Source: Streptomyces cinnamoneus (GTDB taxonomy: Bacteria; Actinomycetota; Actinomycetes; Streptomycetales; Streptomycetaceae). From it: a stretch of 64,000 bases of DNA. Location of the stretch: assembly GCF_002939475.1 (NCBI RefSeq), contig NZ_PKFQ01000001.1, forward strand, positions 1,116,001 through 1,180,000, in the 5' to 3' direction. How positions within the stretch are numbered: the stretch's first letter is position 1; the number at the start of each line of letters is the position of its first letter. The translations under genes and the position numbers were made by a program. Below are positions 8,718 to 18,284 of the stretch, one piece after another. Under the pieces are notes generated by a model, which was not told the origin of the DNA, did no database searches, and worked only from the letters and a program-made list of their open reading frames with translations.

Positions 8718-9418
8718 TTGGCCACCTCGTCAGCGGGTGCGGATCGCGGTGCGCCGGGGAGCGCGCGCTCCAGCGTGCGGTCCAGGCGCAGCAGCCGCCA
8801 GCCGTGAACGGCCAGGGCGCACAGGGCCGTCGGGATCGCCCACAGCGCGAGGTCGAGCGGTTCCAGGTGCGTGTGGTACGTCGTGTTGACGAAGCCGGTG
8901 ATCAGCAGGATCGAGCCGACGGCGAGGAAGACGTCCTCCCCGAAGAAGAAGCCGACGTTGTCGGCGCTGGCGGCGTAGGAGCGCACCTTCTCGCGGGCCT
9001 TGTCGGTCAGCGCGTGGCGGCCCCGGGCCGCGCCCTCGGCCATGGGCGCCGCGAGCGGCCGTACGGTCTGGGCGTGGCCGAACACGCCGCCCAGGCCGAG
9101 GGCGGCCGTGATCTGGCGCAGCAGGAGGTAGAGGGCGAGGAAGCGGCCGGTGGTGAGGCCGCTGAAGCGGGTGATCAGGTTCCGGGCCTGTTCCTGGAGC
9201 CCGTGGCGCTCCAGGAGGCCGATGACGGGGAGGGTGATGGCGAAGACGGTCACCGCGCGGCTGCCGGCGAAACCCGTGCCGAAGGCCGCCAGGACCTCCC
9301 GCGGCGACAGGCCGCCCAGCAGGCCGGTGACGATGCCGGCCGCGCCGACGACCAGAAGGGGGTTGCGTCTCGTGGCGAAGCCGGCCACCACCACGAGGAC
9401 GCCCAGGAGTACGAGCAT
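8714..9418 (-). CDS. DUF969 membrane protein, putative 5-oxoproline transport component
   Basis: A 234-residue membrane protein of the DUF969 family. It starts with a transmembrane segment (MLVLLGVLVVVAGF), followed by further helices and a conserved region with ALGLGGVFGHAQTVRPL and SADNVGFFFGEDVF. It is first in a two-gene operon with the DUF979 gene, with a 4-nt overlap. The promoter faces away from the GntR regulator and shares the 9419-9595 intergenic region and its palindrome. It is therefore probably induced together with pxpABC. The C-terminal tail is basic then acidic and soluble. The family is clear; the substrate is inferred. Confidence 0.8.
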   Translation of the reverse strand: MLVLLGVLVVVAGFATRRNPLLVVGAAGIVTGLLGGLSPREVLAAFGTGFAGSRAVTVFAITLPVIGLLERHGLQEQARNLITRFSGLTTGRFLALYLLLRQITAALGLGGVFGHAQTVRPLAAPMAEGAARGRHALTDKAREKVRSYAASADNVGFFFGEDVFLAVGSILLITGFVNTTYHTHLEPLDLALWAIPTALCALAVHGWRLLRLDRTLERALPGAPRSAPADEVAK

Positions 9419-9485
9419 GCGTCACGCCTTCCGCATTCTCGGACCTCACTCGACGAGGTGAGGCGACTGCGCAGGACGCTAAGAT

Positions 9486-9498
9486 ATTGTTCAACAAT
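9486..9498. promoter_or_regulatory. perfect palindrome, probable GntR operator
   Basis: ATTGTTCAACAAT is a perfect 13-bp palindrome centred on C9492, in an AT-rich island between the divergent DUF969 gene and the GntR gene. FadR/FCD-type GntR regulators bind short TTGT...ACAA palindromes of this kind. It is well placed to control both operons. Confidence 0.65.
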
Positions 9499-9595
9499 CC
9501 TCAATAGGCAATGCTGAACCCGTCGAAGGCTGAGACGTCCGGTCCTATTCGGTGCCGGCCGGTGCAGCCACCCCGTCGAGCCCGTGGGAGAGGCC

Positions 9596-10240
9596 ATGGC
9601 CCGTTCCACCGCGCAACGCGTCGCCGCGGCGCTGCGCGACCGCATCGAGGGCGGGGACCTGCCGCCCGGCACCCAGCTGTCGGAGGAGGCCCTGGGCCGG
9701 GAGCTCGGGGTGTCCCGCAACACGCTGCGCGAGGCCTTCCGGCTGCTGGTCCACGAGGGTCTCGTGGTGCACCTGCTGAACCGCGGGGTGTTCGTCAGGG
9801 TCCTGGAGCCCGCCGACGTCACGGACATCTACCGCGTCCGCGCGGCCCTGGAGACCGCCGGCGTCCGGGCCGCCGCCACCGCCCCGGCCCCCCTGCGGGA
9901 CGCCGTCACGGCGGCGGTGGAGGAGGCCGAACAGGCCGCGGGCGCCGACGACTGGCAGCGGGTGGGCACGGCCGACCTGCGCTTCCACCGCGCGCTCGCC
10001 GCCCTGGCCGGCAGCGCCCGCATCGACGCCGCGATGGAACGGCTCATGGCCGAACTGCGCCTGGCCTTCCACGAGATGCCCTCGCCCCGGCACTTCCACG
10101 AGCCGTTCGTCGGCCGCAACCGCGCCCTGGCCGGACTGCTCGCGAAGGGTGAGCACGCACGGGCCGAGGCGGAGCTGACCGCCTATCTGGACGACGCCCG
10201 CCGGCTCATCCTGGACACCATGCGGGAGGAGGAGCGATGA
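9596..10240 (+). CDS. GntR-family regulator with FCD domain, probable pxp regulator
   Basis: A 214-residue regulator. An N-terminal winged helix (residues about 5-70; ALRDRIEGGDLPPGTQLSE, then a recognition helix in LGVSRNTLREAF) is followed by an all-helical FCD ligand domain (about 80-205) with the usual Arg/His positions in DIYRVRAALE, RFHRALA and RHFHEPFVG. The ATG at 9596 is preferred because GGGAG lies 5 nt upstream; a GTG at 9584 is possible. It overlaps pxpA by 4 nt, so regulator and enzyme are cotranscribed. It probably senses 5-oxoproline or a related acid and represses both itself and the divergent DUF969/979 genes. The ligand is inference. Confidence 0.85.
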   Translation: MARSTAQRVAAALRDRIEGGDLPPGTQLSEEALGRELGVSRNTLREAFRLLVHEGLVVHLLNRGVFVRVLEPADVTDIYRVRAALETAGVRAAATAPAPLRDAVTAAVEEAEQAAGADDWQRVGTADLRFHRALAALAGSARIDAAMERLMAELRLAFHEMPSPRHFHEPFVGRNRALAGLLAKGEHARAEAELTAYLDDARRLILDTMREEER

Positions 10241-11025
10241 CCCCGGCCGCCACAAACGCCCCGCCCGGGCCCGTCCTCGACCTCAACGCCGACCTCGGCG
10301 AGGGCTTCGGCCGCTGGCAGCTGACGGACGACGACGCCCTGCTGTCGGTCGTCACCAGCGCGAACGTCGCCTGCGGCTTCCACGCCGGCGACCCCTCGAC
10401 GATGCGCCGGGTGTGCGAGCGCGCCGCCGAGCGGGGCGTGCGCATCGGCGCCCAGGTCTCCTACCGGGACCTCGCGGGCTTCGGGCGGCGTGCCATGGAC
10501 GTGCCCCCGGAGGAGCTGGCCGACGAGATCACCTACCAGATCGGCGCGTTGCGCGTGTTCGCCCGGGCGGCCGGCTCGGACGTGACGTACGTGAAGCCGC
10601 ACGGCGCCCTCTACAACCGCGCGGTCGGCGACGCCGAGCAGGCGGCCGCCGTGGTGGCGGGCGTGCTGCGTGCGGGCGGCGGCCTGCCCGTGCTGGGGCT
10701 GCCCGGTTCGCGCCTGCACGAGGCGGCCGCGAGCGCCGGACTGCCCGTGGTCGCCGAGGCGTTCGCGGACCGCGCCTACACCGCGCTCGGCACTCTGGTA
10801 CCGCGCCGGCAGCCGGGGGCCGTCATCCCCGGGCCCGACGCCGTCGTCGCCCGCTCGGTCCGCATCGCCCGGGCCGCGAGGGTCACCGCGCTCACCGGCG
10901 AGGAGGTCGCCGTCCGTGCGCGTTCGCTGTGCGTGCACGGCGACACGCCCGGGGCAGCCCAGCTCGCCCGGCGGGTGCGGGAGGGCCTGGTGGCCGCCGG
11001 GGTGCGCGTCGAGGCGTTCACATGA
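10237..11025 (+). CDS. pxpA: 5-oxoprolinase subunit PxpA (LamB/YcsF family)
   Basis: A 262-residue LamB/YcsF protein. With PxpB and PxpC it forms the ATP-dependent prokaryotic 5-oxoprolinase that opens 5-oxo-L-proline to L-glutamate. The N-terminus has the family signature LDLNADLGEGFGRW followed by SANVACGFHAGDP. YVKPHGALYN and PVVAEAFADRAY are further conserved blocks lining the active site. Length is normal (about 250). It overlaps the GntR gene (ATGA) and pxpB (ATGA), so the operon is tightly coupled. PxpA acts in the cytosol, recycling pyroglutamate formed by spontaneous cyclisation of glutamine and glutamate. Confidence 0.93.
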   Translation: MTPAATNAPPGPVLDLNADLGEGFGRWQLTDDDALLSVVTSANVACGFHAGDPSTMRRVCERAAERGVRIGAQVSYRDLAGFGRRAMDVPPEELADEITYQIGALRVFARAAGSDVTYVKPHGALYNRAVGDAEQAAAVVAGVLRAGGGLPVLGLPGSRLHEAAASAGLPVVAEAFADRAYTALGTLVPRRQPGAVIPGPDAVVARSVRIARAARVTALTGEEVAVRARSLCVHGDTPGAAQLARRVREGLVAAGVRVEAFT

Positions 11026-11660
11026 CGACGCCCGGCCCCGGGAGACCGCGCGCCCTGCCAGTGGGGCGGGACGCGCTGCTGCTGGAGGTCGGCGGCCCGG
11101 AGGAGGCCCAGGCCCTGCACGCCGAGCTGCTGCGCCGGCGGACGGCGGGCGACCTGCCGCCGGTGCGCGAGATCGTGCCCGCCGCCCGCACCGTCCTGCT
11201 GGACGGGGTGGCCGACCCGCGCGCCCTCGCCGCCGACCTCACACGCCGCGCGGTGCCGCCCCTGACCACCGAGGGCTCCGCGCCGGTCGTCCTGCCCGTC
11301 CACTACGACGGCCCCGACCTCGCGGAGGTCGCGGCCCTGTGGGGCGTGGCCGAGGACGCGGTCGCGCGGATCCACTCCGGCTGCGAGTTCCGGGTGGCCT
11401 TCTGCGGCTTCTCGCCGGGATTCGGCTATCTCACCGGCCTGCCCGAGCGGCTGCACGTGCCGCGCCGGGCCACCCCGCGCACCGCCGTGCCCGCCGGTTC
11501 GCTGGCCCTCGCGGGCCCGTACACAGGCGTCTACCCGAGCGCCTCGCCGGGCGGCTGGCAGCTCATCGGCCGTACGGACACGGTGCTGTGGGACCCGGAC
11601 CGGGAGCCGGCCGCGCTGCTCTCGCCCGGTACCCGGGTGCGCTTCGAGGCGTGCCCGTGA
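11022..11660 (+). CDS. pxpB: 5-oxoprolinase subunit PxpB
   Basis: A 212-residue protein of the KipI/allophanate-hydrolase subunit 1 family. The start is ATG 11022, which overlaps the pxpA stop. Recognisable blocks are IHSGCEFRVAFCGFSPGF and GYLTGLP near residues 125-150, then GSLALAGPYTGVYPSASPGG and WQLIGRTD near the C-terminus. It pairs with PxpC as the ATP-using half of 5-oxoprolinase. Homologues were once annotated as KipI kinase inhibitors; the position between pxpA and pxpC settles the role here. The 3' end overlaps the pxpC start by 4 nt. Confidence 0.92.
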   Translation: MTTPGPGRPRALPVGRDALLLEVGGPEEAQALHAELLRRRTAGDLPPVREIVPAARTVLLDGVADPRALAADLTRRAVPPLTTEGSAPVVLPVHYDGPDLAEVAALWGVAEDAVARIHSGCEFRVAFCGFSPGFGYLTGLPERLHVPRRATPRTAVPAGSLALAGPYTGVYPSASPGGWQLIGRTDTVLWDPDREPAALLSPGTRVRFEACP

Positions 11661-12520
11661 ACGCCCTCACCGTCGTCCGGGCCGGGGCGCTGACCACCGT
11701 GCAGGACCTCGGCCGGCCCGGGTACGCGCATCTGGGCGTCCCGCGCTCGGGGGCCCTCGACGAACCGGCGCACCGGCTCGCCAACCGCCTCGTCGGCAAC
11801 GCCGCGCGCTGCGCCACGCTGGAGACCACCGTCAACGGCTGCGCCCTGCGCACCGGTGCGGCCGTCACGTTCGCCGTGACGGGCGCCCCCTGTCCGGTGC
11901 GCGTCGACGGGCGCCCGGGGGCGTGGGGCGCGCCGGTGCGGGCACCGGCGGGGGCGGTCGTCGAGGTGGGGCCGGCGAGCGCGGGGCTGCGCAGCTACCT
12001 CGCCTTCGCGGGCGGCGTCGCCGTGCCGCCCGTCCTGGGCAGCCGCTCCCGCGACCTGCTGTCGGGGCTCGGGCCCGAGCCGCTCGTGGACGGTGCCTCA
12101 CTGCCGCTGGGGCCCGTGTGCGGCCCGCCGGGCGCGGCCGACGCCGTGCCCTGTGCCGCGCCGCCCACGGCCGAACTCGTCCTCCCGCTCGTCCCGGGTC
12201 CGCGCGACGACTGGTTCACGGGCGACGCGCTGCGGACGCTGGCGGGCGGCGGCTTCCGGGTGTCGCCGGCGAGCAACCGCGTCGGCCTGCGCACCGAGGG
12301 CCCGGCCCTGCGACGGGCCCGGGAGGGCGAACTGCCGAGCGAGGGCGTGGTCCTGGGAGCCGTGCAGGTGCCCCCGGACGGCCGGCCGGTGGTCTTCCTG
12401 GCCGACCACCCCACGACCGGCGGCTATCCCGTCGTGGGCGTGGTGCCCGCGCCGGCGCTGGCCGGGGCGGCCCAGGCGGTGCCCGGAGTGGCGGTGCGGT
12501 TCGTGCCGGTACGGGGATGA
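11657..12520 (+). CDS. pxpC: 5-oxoprolinase subunit PxpC
   Basis: A 287-residue protein of the KipA/allophanate-hydrolase subunit 2 family, last gene of the pxp operon. The start is GTG 11657, overlapping the pxpB stop (GTGA). Family features are ALTTVQDLGRPGYAHLGVP at the N-terminus, a central RSYLAFAGGV, and the C-terminal SNRVGLRTEGP and FLADHPTTGGYPVVG blocks. Together with PxpB it activates 5-oxoproline with ATP. The length is slightly below the usual 300-330, mostly through shorter loops, and no key block is missing. Confidence 0.92.
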   Translation: MNALTVVRAGALTTVQDLGRPGYAHLGVPRSGALDEPAHRLANRLVGNAARCATLETTVNGCALRTGAAVTFAVTGAPCPVRVDGRPGAWGAPVRAPAGAVVEVGPASAGLRSYLAFAGGVAVPPVLGSRSRDLLSGLGPEPLVDGASLPLGPVCGPPGAADAVPCAAPPTAELVLPLVPGPRDDWFTGDALRTLAGGGFRVSPASNRVGLRTEGPALRRAREGELPSEGVVLGAVQVPPDGRPVVFLADHPTTGGYPVVGVVPAPALAGAAQAVPGVAVRFVPVRG

Positions 12521-12527
12521 GGGGCAC

Positions 12528-12542
12528 GGCCGGCGCCCGGCC
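12528..12542. terminator. short hairpin between pxpC and the glycosyltransferase gene
   Basis: GGCCGG and CCGGCC flank a 3-nt loop in the 37-bp space between two convergent genes. Position supports a terminator; the 6-bp stem is modest. Confidence 0.35.
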
Positions 12543-12557
12543 TTCCGCGCCGCCTCC

Positions 12558-13736
12558 TCACAGCCGCTCGCCCTCGGTCGCCCGGCGGGCCGGGCAGCCC
12601 CGGGCGGCGCGTTCGTCCAGCACCTCGTCGTAGTGGCCGAGCAGCTGGTCGCCGACGACCGCCCAGGTGCGGCCGAGGACCGAGGCCCGTCCGGCGCTGC
12701 CGTAGGCGGCGCGCAGCCTGGGGGCCGACTCCAGCGTCTGCACCGCCTCCCGCAGGGCCTCGGCGTCGTGCGGGCGCACGAGCAGGCCCGTGCGGGCGTG
12801 CCGGACGAGGTCGAGGGCGCCGCCCGCGGCGGGTGCGATCACCGGGACCCCGCTGGCGTGCGCCTCCTGCACGGTGTGGCAGAAGGCCTCCTGGGTGCCG
12901 GGGTGGACGAAGACGTCGAGCGAGGCGAAGATCCGGGCGAGTTCGTCGCCGGTGCGGGTGCCCAGGAAGCGGGCGCCGGGCAGCGCGGCGCGCAGCCGGG
13001 CCGCCCGCGGGCCCCCGCCCACGACGAGGAGGCGGACACCCGGCAGCGCGCAGACCCGCGCCAGCAGCTCGACGTGCTTCTCGGGGGCGAGGCGGCCCAC
13101 ATATCCGACGATCAGCTCGCCGCCGGGCGCGAGGGCGCGGCGCAGCTCGGGGTCCCGGCGGGCGGGGTGGAAGCGCTCGGAGTCGACGCCGCGCGGCCAG
13201 AGCCACACCCGGGGCACCCCGTGCCCGGCCAGGTCGCGGGCGGCCGCGGCGGAGGGGGCGAGCGTACGGTCGGCGGCGCGGTGGACGGCCCGCAACCGGC
13301 GCCGGGCGAGCCCTTCGCCCACGCCCAGGTACGCACGGGCATGGCCGCCGAGGTCGGTCGGGTAGACGGCGACGGCGGGCAGACCGAGCCGCGTGGCGGC
13401 CGTCATGGCGCGGGCCCCGAGCACGAAGGGGCTCGCCAGGTGGACGACCTGCGCCCGGTGGGCGGTGAGCGCGTCGGTCAGACGCCGGCCGGGCAGGGCG
13501 ACACGGACCTGCGGGCGGCCGGGCAGCGGCACCGACGGCACGCGCACGACGGGGCACGGCCCGTCCGCCCCGGGCTGCCGGGCACCGGTGTCCGGCTCGT
13601 CTCCGCGGGGGCCGGCCGGTGCGACGACCAGCGGCTCGTGGCCGCGCAGCACGAGGTGCCGGGCGGTCTGCCAGGCGCAGTGGGCGACGCCGTTGACGTC
13701 GGGTGGAAACGATTCGGTGACGATGACGACACGCAT
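12558..13736 (-). CDS. GT4-family glycosyltransferase (GDP-mannose-dependent type)
   Basis: A 392-residue GT-B fold enzyme. The N-terminal half begins MRVVIVTESFPPDVNGVA, typical of GT4 alpha-mannosyltransferases such as actinobacterial MgtA/PimB-like enzymes. It also has a conserved acceptor-domain stretch VVHLASPFVLG. The C-terminal Rossmann half contains IVGYVGRLAPEKHVELL and the donor-binding E-x7-E motif in HPGTQEAFCHTVQEAHASG (residues about 285-300). The product likely mannosylates a lipid or small molecule at the membrane. It is monocistronic, convergent with pxpC. The exact acceptor cannot be told from sequence. Confidence 0.85.
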   Translation of the reverse strand: MRVVIVTESFPPDVNGVAHCAWQTARHLVLRGHEPLVVAPAGPRGDEPDTGARQPGADGPCPVVRVPSVPLPGRPQVRVALPGRRLTDALTAHRAQVVHLASPFVLGARAMTAATRLGLPAVAVYPTDLGGHARAYLGVGEGLARRRLRAVHRAADRTLAPSAAAARDLAGHGVPRVWLWPRGVDSERFHPARRDPELRRALAPGGELIVGYVGRLAPEKHVELLARVCALPGVRLLVVGGGPRAARLRAALPGARFLGTRTGDELARIFASLDVFVHPGTQEAFCHTVQEAHASGVPVIAPAAGGALDLVRHARTGLLVRPHDAEALREAVQTLESAPRLRAAYGSAGRASVLGRTWAVVGDQLLGHYDEVLDERAARGCPARRATEGERL

Positions 13737-13838
13737 AGGGCTGTTGTCGGCCGTCCGCGCGTGGCCCGGGCCACGTGGATCTTTCCGGCCGGGGAACGTC
13801 CCGTGAGCGTCAGCCCACGCCCTCCGTCGGCGCCGTTG

Positions 13839-14012
13839 TCAGTCGACGCCCCGGATGATGTGCGACTCGGGGTCGTCCTCGTCGACGGCGGCGCACCCGC
13901 CCAGGTGGTCTCCGCCGGCCGGGTGGCGGGCGGTGTTCGGCGAGCCGTCCGACGTGTCGGCCGACCCCTGGAGGGACTCCTGCGCCCCTCGCGGATCCTC
14001 TGATTCGTCCAT
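13839..14012 (-). CDS. small acidic hypothetical protein
   Basis: A 57-residue, Asp/Glu/Gly/Ser-rich protein beginning MDESEDPRGAQESLQG. It is accepted as a gene because a very strong GGGAGGAGG ribosome site sits at correct spacing before the ATG. It has no transmembrane segment and a single Cys, and looks disordered. It lies between the divergently placed glycosyltransferase and SPW genes. No family is recognised. Confidence 0.55.
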   Translation of the reverse strand: MDESEDPRGAQESLQGSADTSDGSPNTARHPAGGDHLGGCAAVDEDDPESHIIRGVD

Positions 14013-14120
14013 GGCGTTCCTCCTCCCCCTCGCGCTGATGTTCCTGAGGGGAAAGCCTTCCCGGCTCGCTCGCGCAATATGCCGCATCTCCGAACCAGGC
14101 GTCACTTTCCATCGGCATTC

Positions 14121-14150
14121 GGGTGAATCCACACCCAATTGAGTTAAAAT
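14121..14150 (+). promoter_or_regulatory. possible promoter of the SPW gene
   Basis: An AT-rich island upstream of the SPW gene has a -10-like TAAAAT at 14145-14150 and a small inverted repeat GGGTG/CACCC at 14121-14136 near the -35 region. No consensus -35 is present. The call rests on base composition and position. Confidence 0.3.
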
Positions 14151-14190
14151 GCAAGCAGGTCCGAACTGACACGGAAAGAAGGTGGCTGAC

Positions 14191-14625
14191 GTGACCGCCC
14201 CTACGTCGCCCCGGATCGACCAGCACCCGGACATCTTGGCGCTTCGTGCGCACTCCGAGGAGACGACGGCGACTCCCGCCGCCCAGGGCCTTGAGGCACT
14301 CGCAGTCCTTTGCGGCGTGTACTTGGCCGCCTCACCATGGATTGTGGGCTTCAACGGGTTCTCCACCCTGACCGCCAACAACCTGATCACCGGTATCGCC
14401 TTCGCTTGCCTGGTCGGCGGCTTCGGCTCGGCATATGAGCGCACCCACGCCATGAGCTGGGCGGCGCTGTGCCTCGCCGCGTGGACGATCATGGCTCCGT
14501 GGATCGTCTCGGGCCACGCCTTCATCACCGCCGCCAACGTCAGCAACGTGGTCGTCGGCATCGTCTCGTGCGTGGTCGCCCTCGCCCTGGCAGGGCTGGG
14601 CTTCGGACGCCGAGCACGACGGTGA
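14191..14625 (+). CDS. SPW-repeat membrane protein
   Basis: A 144-residue membrane protein with four hydrophobic segments arranged as two copies of the SPW repeat: YLAASPWIVGF near residue 40 and AWTIMAPWIVSG near residue 100. SPW proteins are common in actinobacteria and their function is not established. GTG 14191 is preferred because GAAAGAAGG ends 8 nt before it; GTG 14182 is an alternative. It ends shortly before a strong bidirectional terminator shared with the convergent gene. Confidence 0.75.
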   Translation: MTAPTSPRIDQHPDILALRAHSEETTATPAAQGLEALAVLCGVYLAASPWIVGFNGFSTLTANNLITGIAFACLVGGFGSAYERTHAMSWAALCLAAWTIMAPWIVSGHAFITAANVSNVVVGIVSCVVALALAGLGFGRRARR

Positions 14626-14674
14626 CCCGCCCACCCGTCCGCTGAGGGCGTCCCCGCCCCCCGGAACCCCGTCC

Positions 14675-14708
14675 GGCACGCCCCGCCGCCCGCGCGGCGG
14701 GGCGTGCC
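14675..14708. terminator. strong bidirectional terminator
   Basis: A perfect 15-bp stem (14675-14689 with 14694-14708) and a 4-nt CCGC loop lie between the convergent SPW gene and the 14717-14992 gene. Confidence 0.8.
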
Positions 14709-14716
14709 GCGTACGG

Positions 14717-16771
<2,055 letters not shown>

Positions 16772-16871
16772 CCGCTCCTCCGCACGGCCCCGCTTCCGTC
16801 ACCCGGCGGCATCCGCCTGCCCGCGACCACTCCTTGACGCCCTTTCCGGGCCCCACCGCATGGAGCTGCCC

Positions 16872-18284
16872 ATGACCGTCTCCGTCGAGAACCCCCTGCT
16901 CACAGCCCTCGGCGAGGTCCTGCCCCCGCACGCCCTGCTGACCGACGAGGCCGAACTCGCCCGCCACAGCCGCGACGCGGCCCCCTTCGGCGCGGCGGGG
17001 AGACCCGCCGTGGTCGTGTGTCCCGAGACCGTCGAGGAGGTCCAGCACGTGGTGCGCACCGCCCGCGCCCGGGGCGTCGCCGTGGTGCCGCAGGGCGCCC
17101 GCACCGGTCTCGCGGGGGCCGCGAACGCCGTGACCGGGTGTGTGGTGCTGTCCATGACGCGGATGAACCGCATCCTGGAGATCGACACCGGCAACCGCCT
17201 GGTGCGCTGCGAGCCGGGCGTGGTGACCGCCGACCTCGCGGCGGCCGTCGCCGGGGAGGGGCTGTGCTACCCGCCGGATCCGGCGTCCTTCGAGACGTGC
17301 ACGATCGGCGGGAACATCGCCACCGGCGCGGGCGGGCTGTGCTGTGTGAAGTACGGGGTGACCGCCGACTACGTCCTGGGGCTGACGGTGGTCCTGGCGG
17401 ACGGCGAAGTGCTGCGCGTCGGCCGGAACACGGTCAAGGGCGTGGCCGGCTACGACCTCACCCGGCTGTTCGTGGGGTCGGAGGGCACCCTGGGCGTCAT
17501 CGTCGAGGCGACCTTGGCGCTGGTTCCGCCGCGGCCGCCGGCCCTCGCGCTGCTGGCCCGGTTCGCGTCCACCGCCGACGCGGGCGAGGCCGTGGGGGCG
17601 ATCATCCGGGAGGGCCACGTGCCGTCCGCGCTGGAGCTGCTGGACCGCGCGACGACGCGCGCGGTCGCGGCGCTGGGCCACCCCCTGCTGGGCGGCGACC
17701 GCACGGAGGCCGCGGCGACGCTCATCGTGGCCAGCGACGCCCCCGACGCACGGGAGCGGGTGCGCGCCATGACGGAGCTGTGCCGGGACGCCAAGGCGCT
17801 GTCCGTCACCGCGGCCGAGGACGAGGAGCAAACCGGGCAGGTGCTGCGGGCCCGGCGGATGGTGATGCCCGCGCTGGCCGCGCACGCGGGGGCCGGCGAC
17901 CGCGAGGTGACGGCGTTCATCGAGGACGTGGCCGTGCCGCGTGCCCGGCTCGCCGTGCTCATCGAACAGATCGAGCAGATCGCCCAGGAGCACGACCTGT
18001 TCATCGCCACCGTCGGCCACGCCGGTGACGGCAACCTCCATCCGACCGTGGTCTTCGACCCCGCCGACCCGTCGGCGGTGCGGCGGGCGAAGGACGCGTA
18101 CGACGCCATCATGGCCGCGGCGCTCGAACTGGGCGGCACGATCACCGGCGAGCACGGCGTGGGCACCCTCAAGCGGGACTGGCTCGCCCGGGAGCTCTCC
18201 CCCCGCAGCCTGCGCCTGCACCGGGACGTCAAACGCCTGCTCGACCCCGAGGGGCTGCTCAACCCCGGGAAGGTGCTGGCATGA
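16872..18284 (+). CDS. FAD-linked 2-hydroxyacid oxidase/dehydrogenase (GlcD family)
   Basis: A 470-residue FAD-binding type 4 enzyme. The N-terminal FAD domain has VVPQGARTGLAGAANA and, near residues 140-150, a family-typical TIGGNIATGAGG. The C-terminal substrate domain ends with the GlcD/D-lactate-dehydrogenase signature FIATVGHAGDGNLHPT (metal/substrate His) and TGEHGVGTLK. It likely oxidises a D-2-hydroxyacid to the 2-oxoacid, passing electrons to a carrier. The start is ATG 16872, with GGAG 6 nt upstream. It sits 100 bp after the broken decarboxylase and overlaps the P450 start by 4 nt (ATGA). The context suggests 2-hydroxy fatty acids as substrates, though glycolate, lactate or mandelate are possible. 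Confidence 0.85.
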   Translation: MTVSVENPLLTALGEVLPPHALLTDEAELARHSRDAAPFGAAGRPAVVVCPETVEEVQHVVRTARARGVAVVPQGARTGLAGAANAVTGCVVLSMTRMNRILEIDTGNRLVRCEPGVVTADLAAAVAGEGLCYPPDPASFETCTIGGNIATGAGGLCCVKYGVTADYVLGLTVVLADGEVLRVGRNTVKGVAGYDLTRLFVGSEGTLGVIVEATLALVPPRPPALALLARFASTADAGEAVGAIIREGHVPSALELLDRATTRAVAALGHPLLGGDRTEAAATLIVASDAPDARERVRAMTELCRDAKALSVTAAEDEEQTGQVLRARRMVMPALAAHAGAGDREVTAFIEDVAVPRARLAVLIEQIEQIAQEHDLFIATVGHAGDGNLHPTVVFDPADPSAVRRAKDAYDAIMAAALELGGTITGEHGVGTLKRDWLARELSPRSLRLHRDVKRLLDPEGLLNPGKVLA

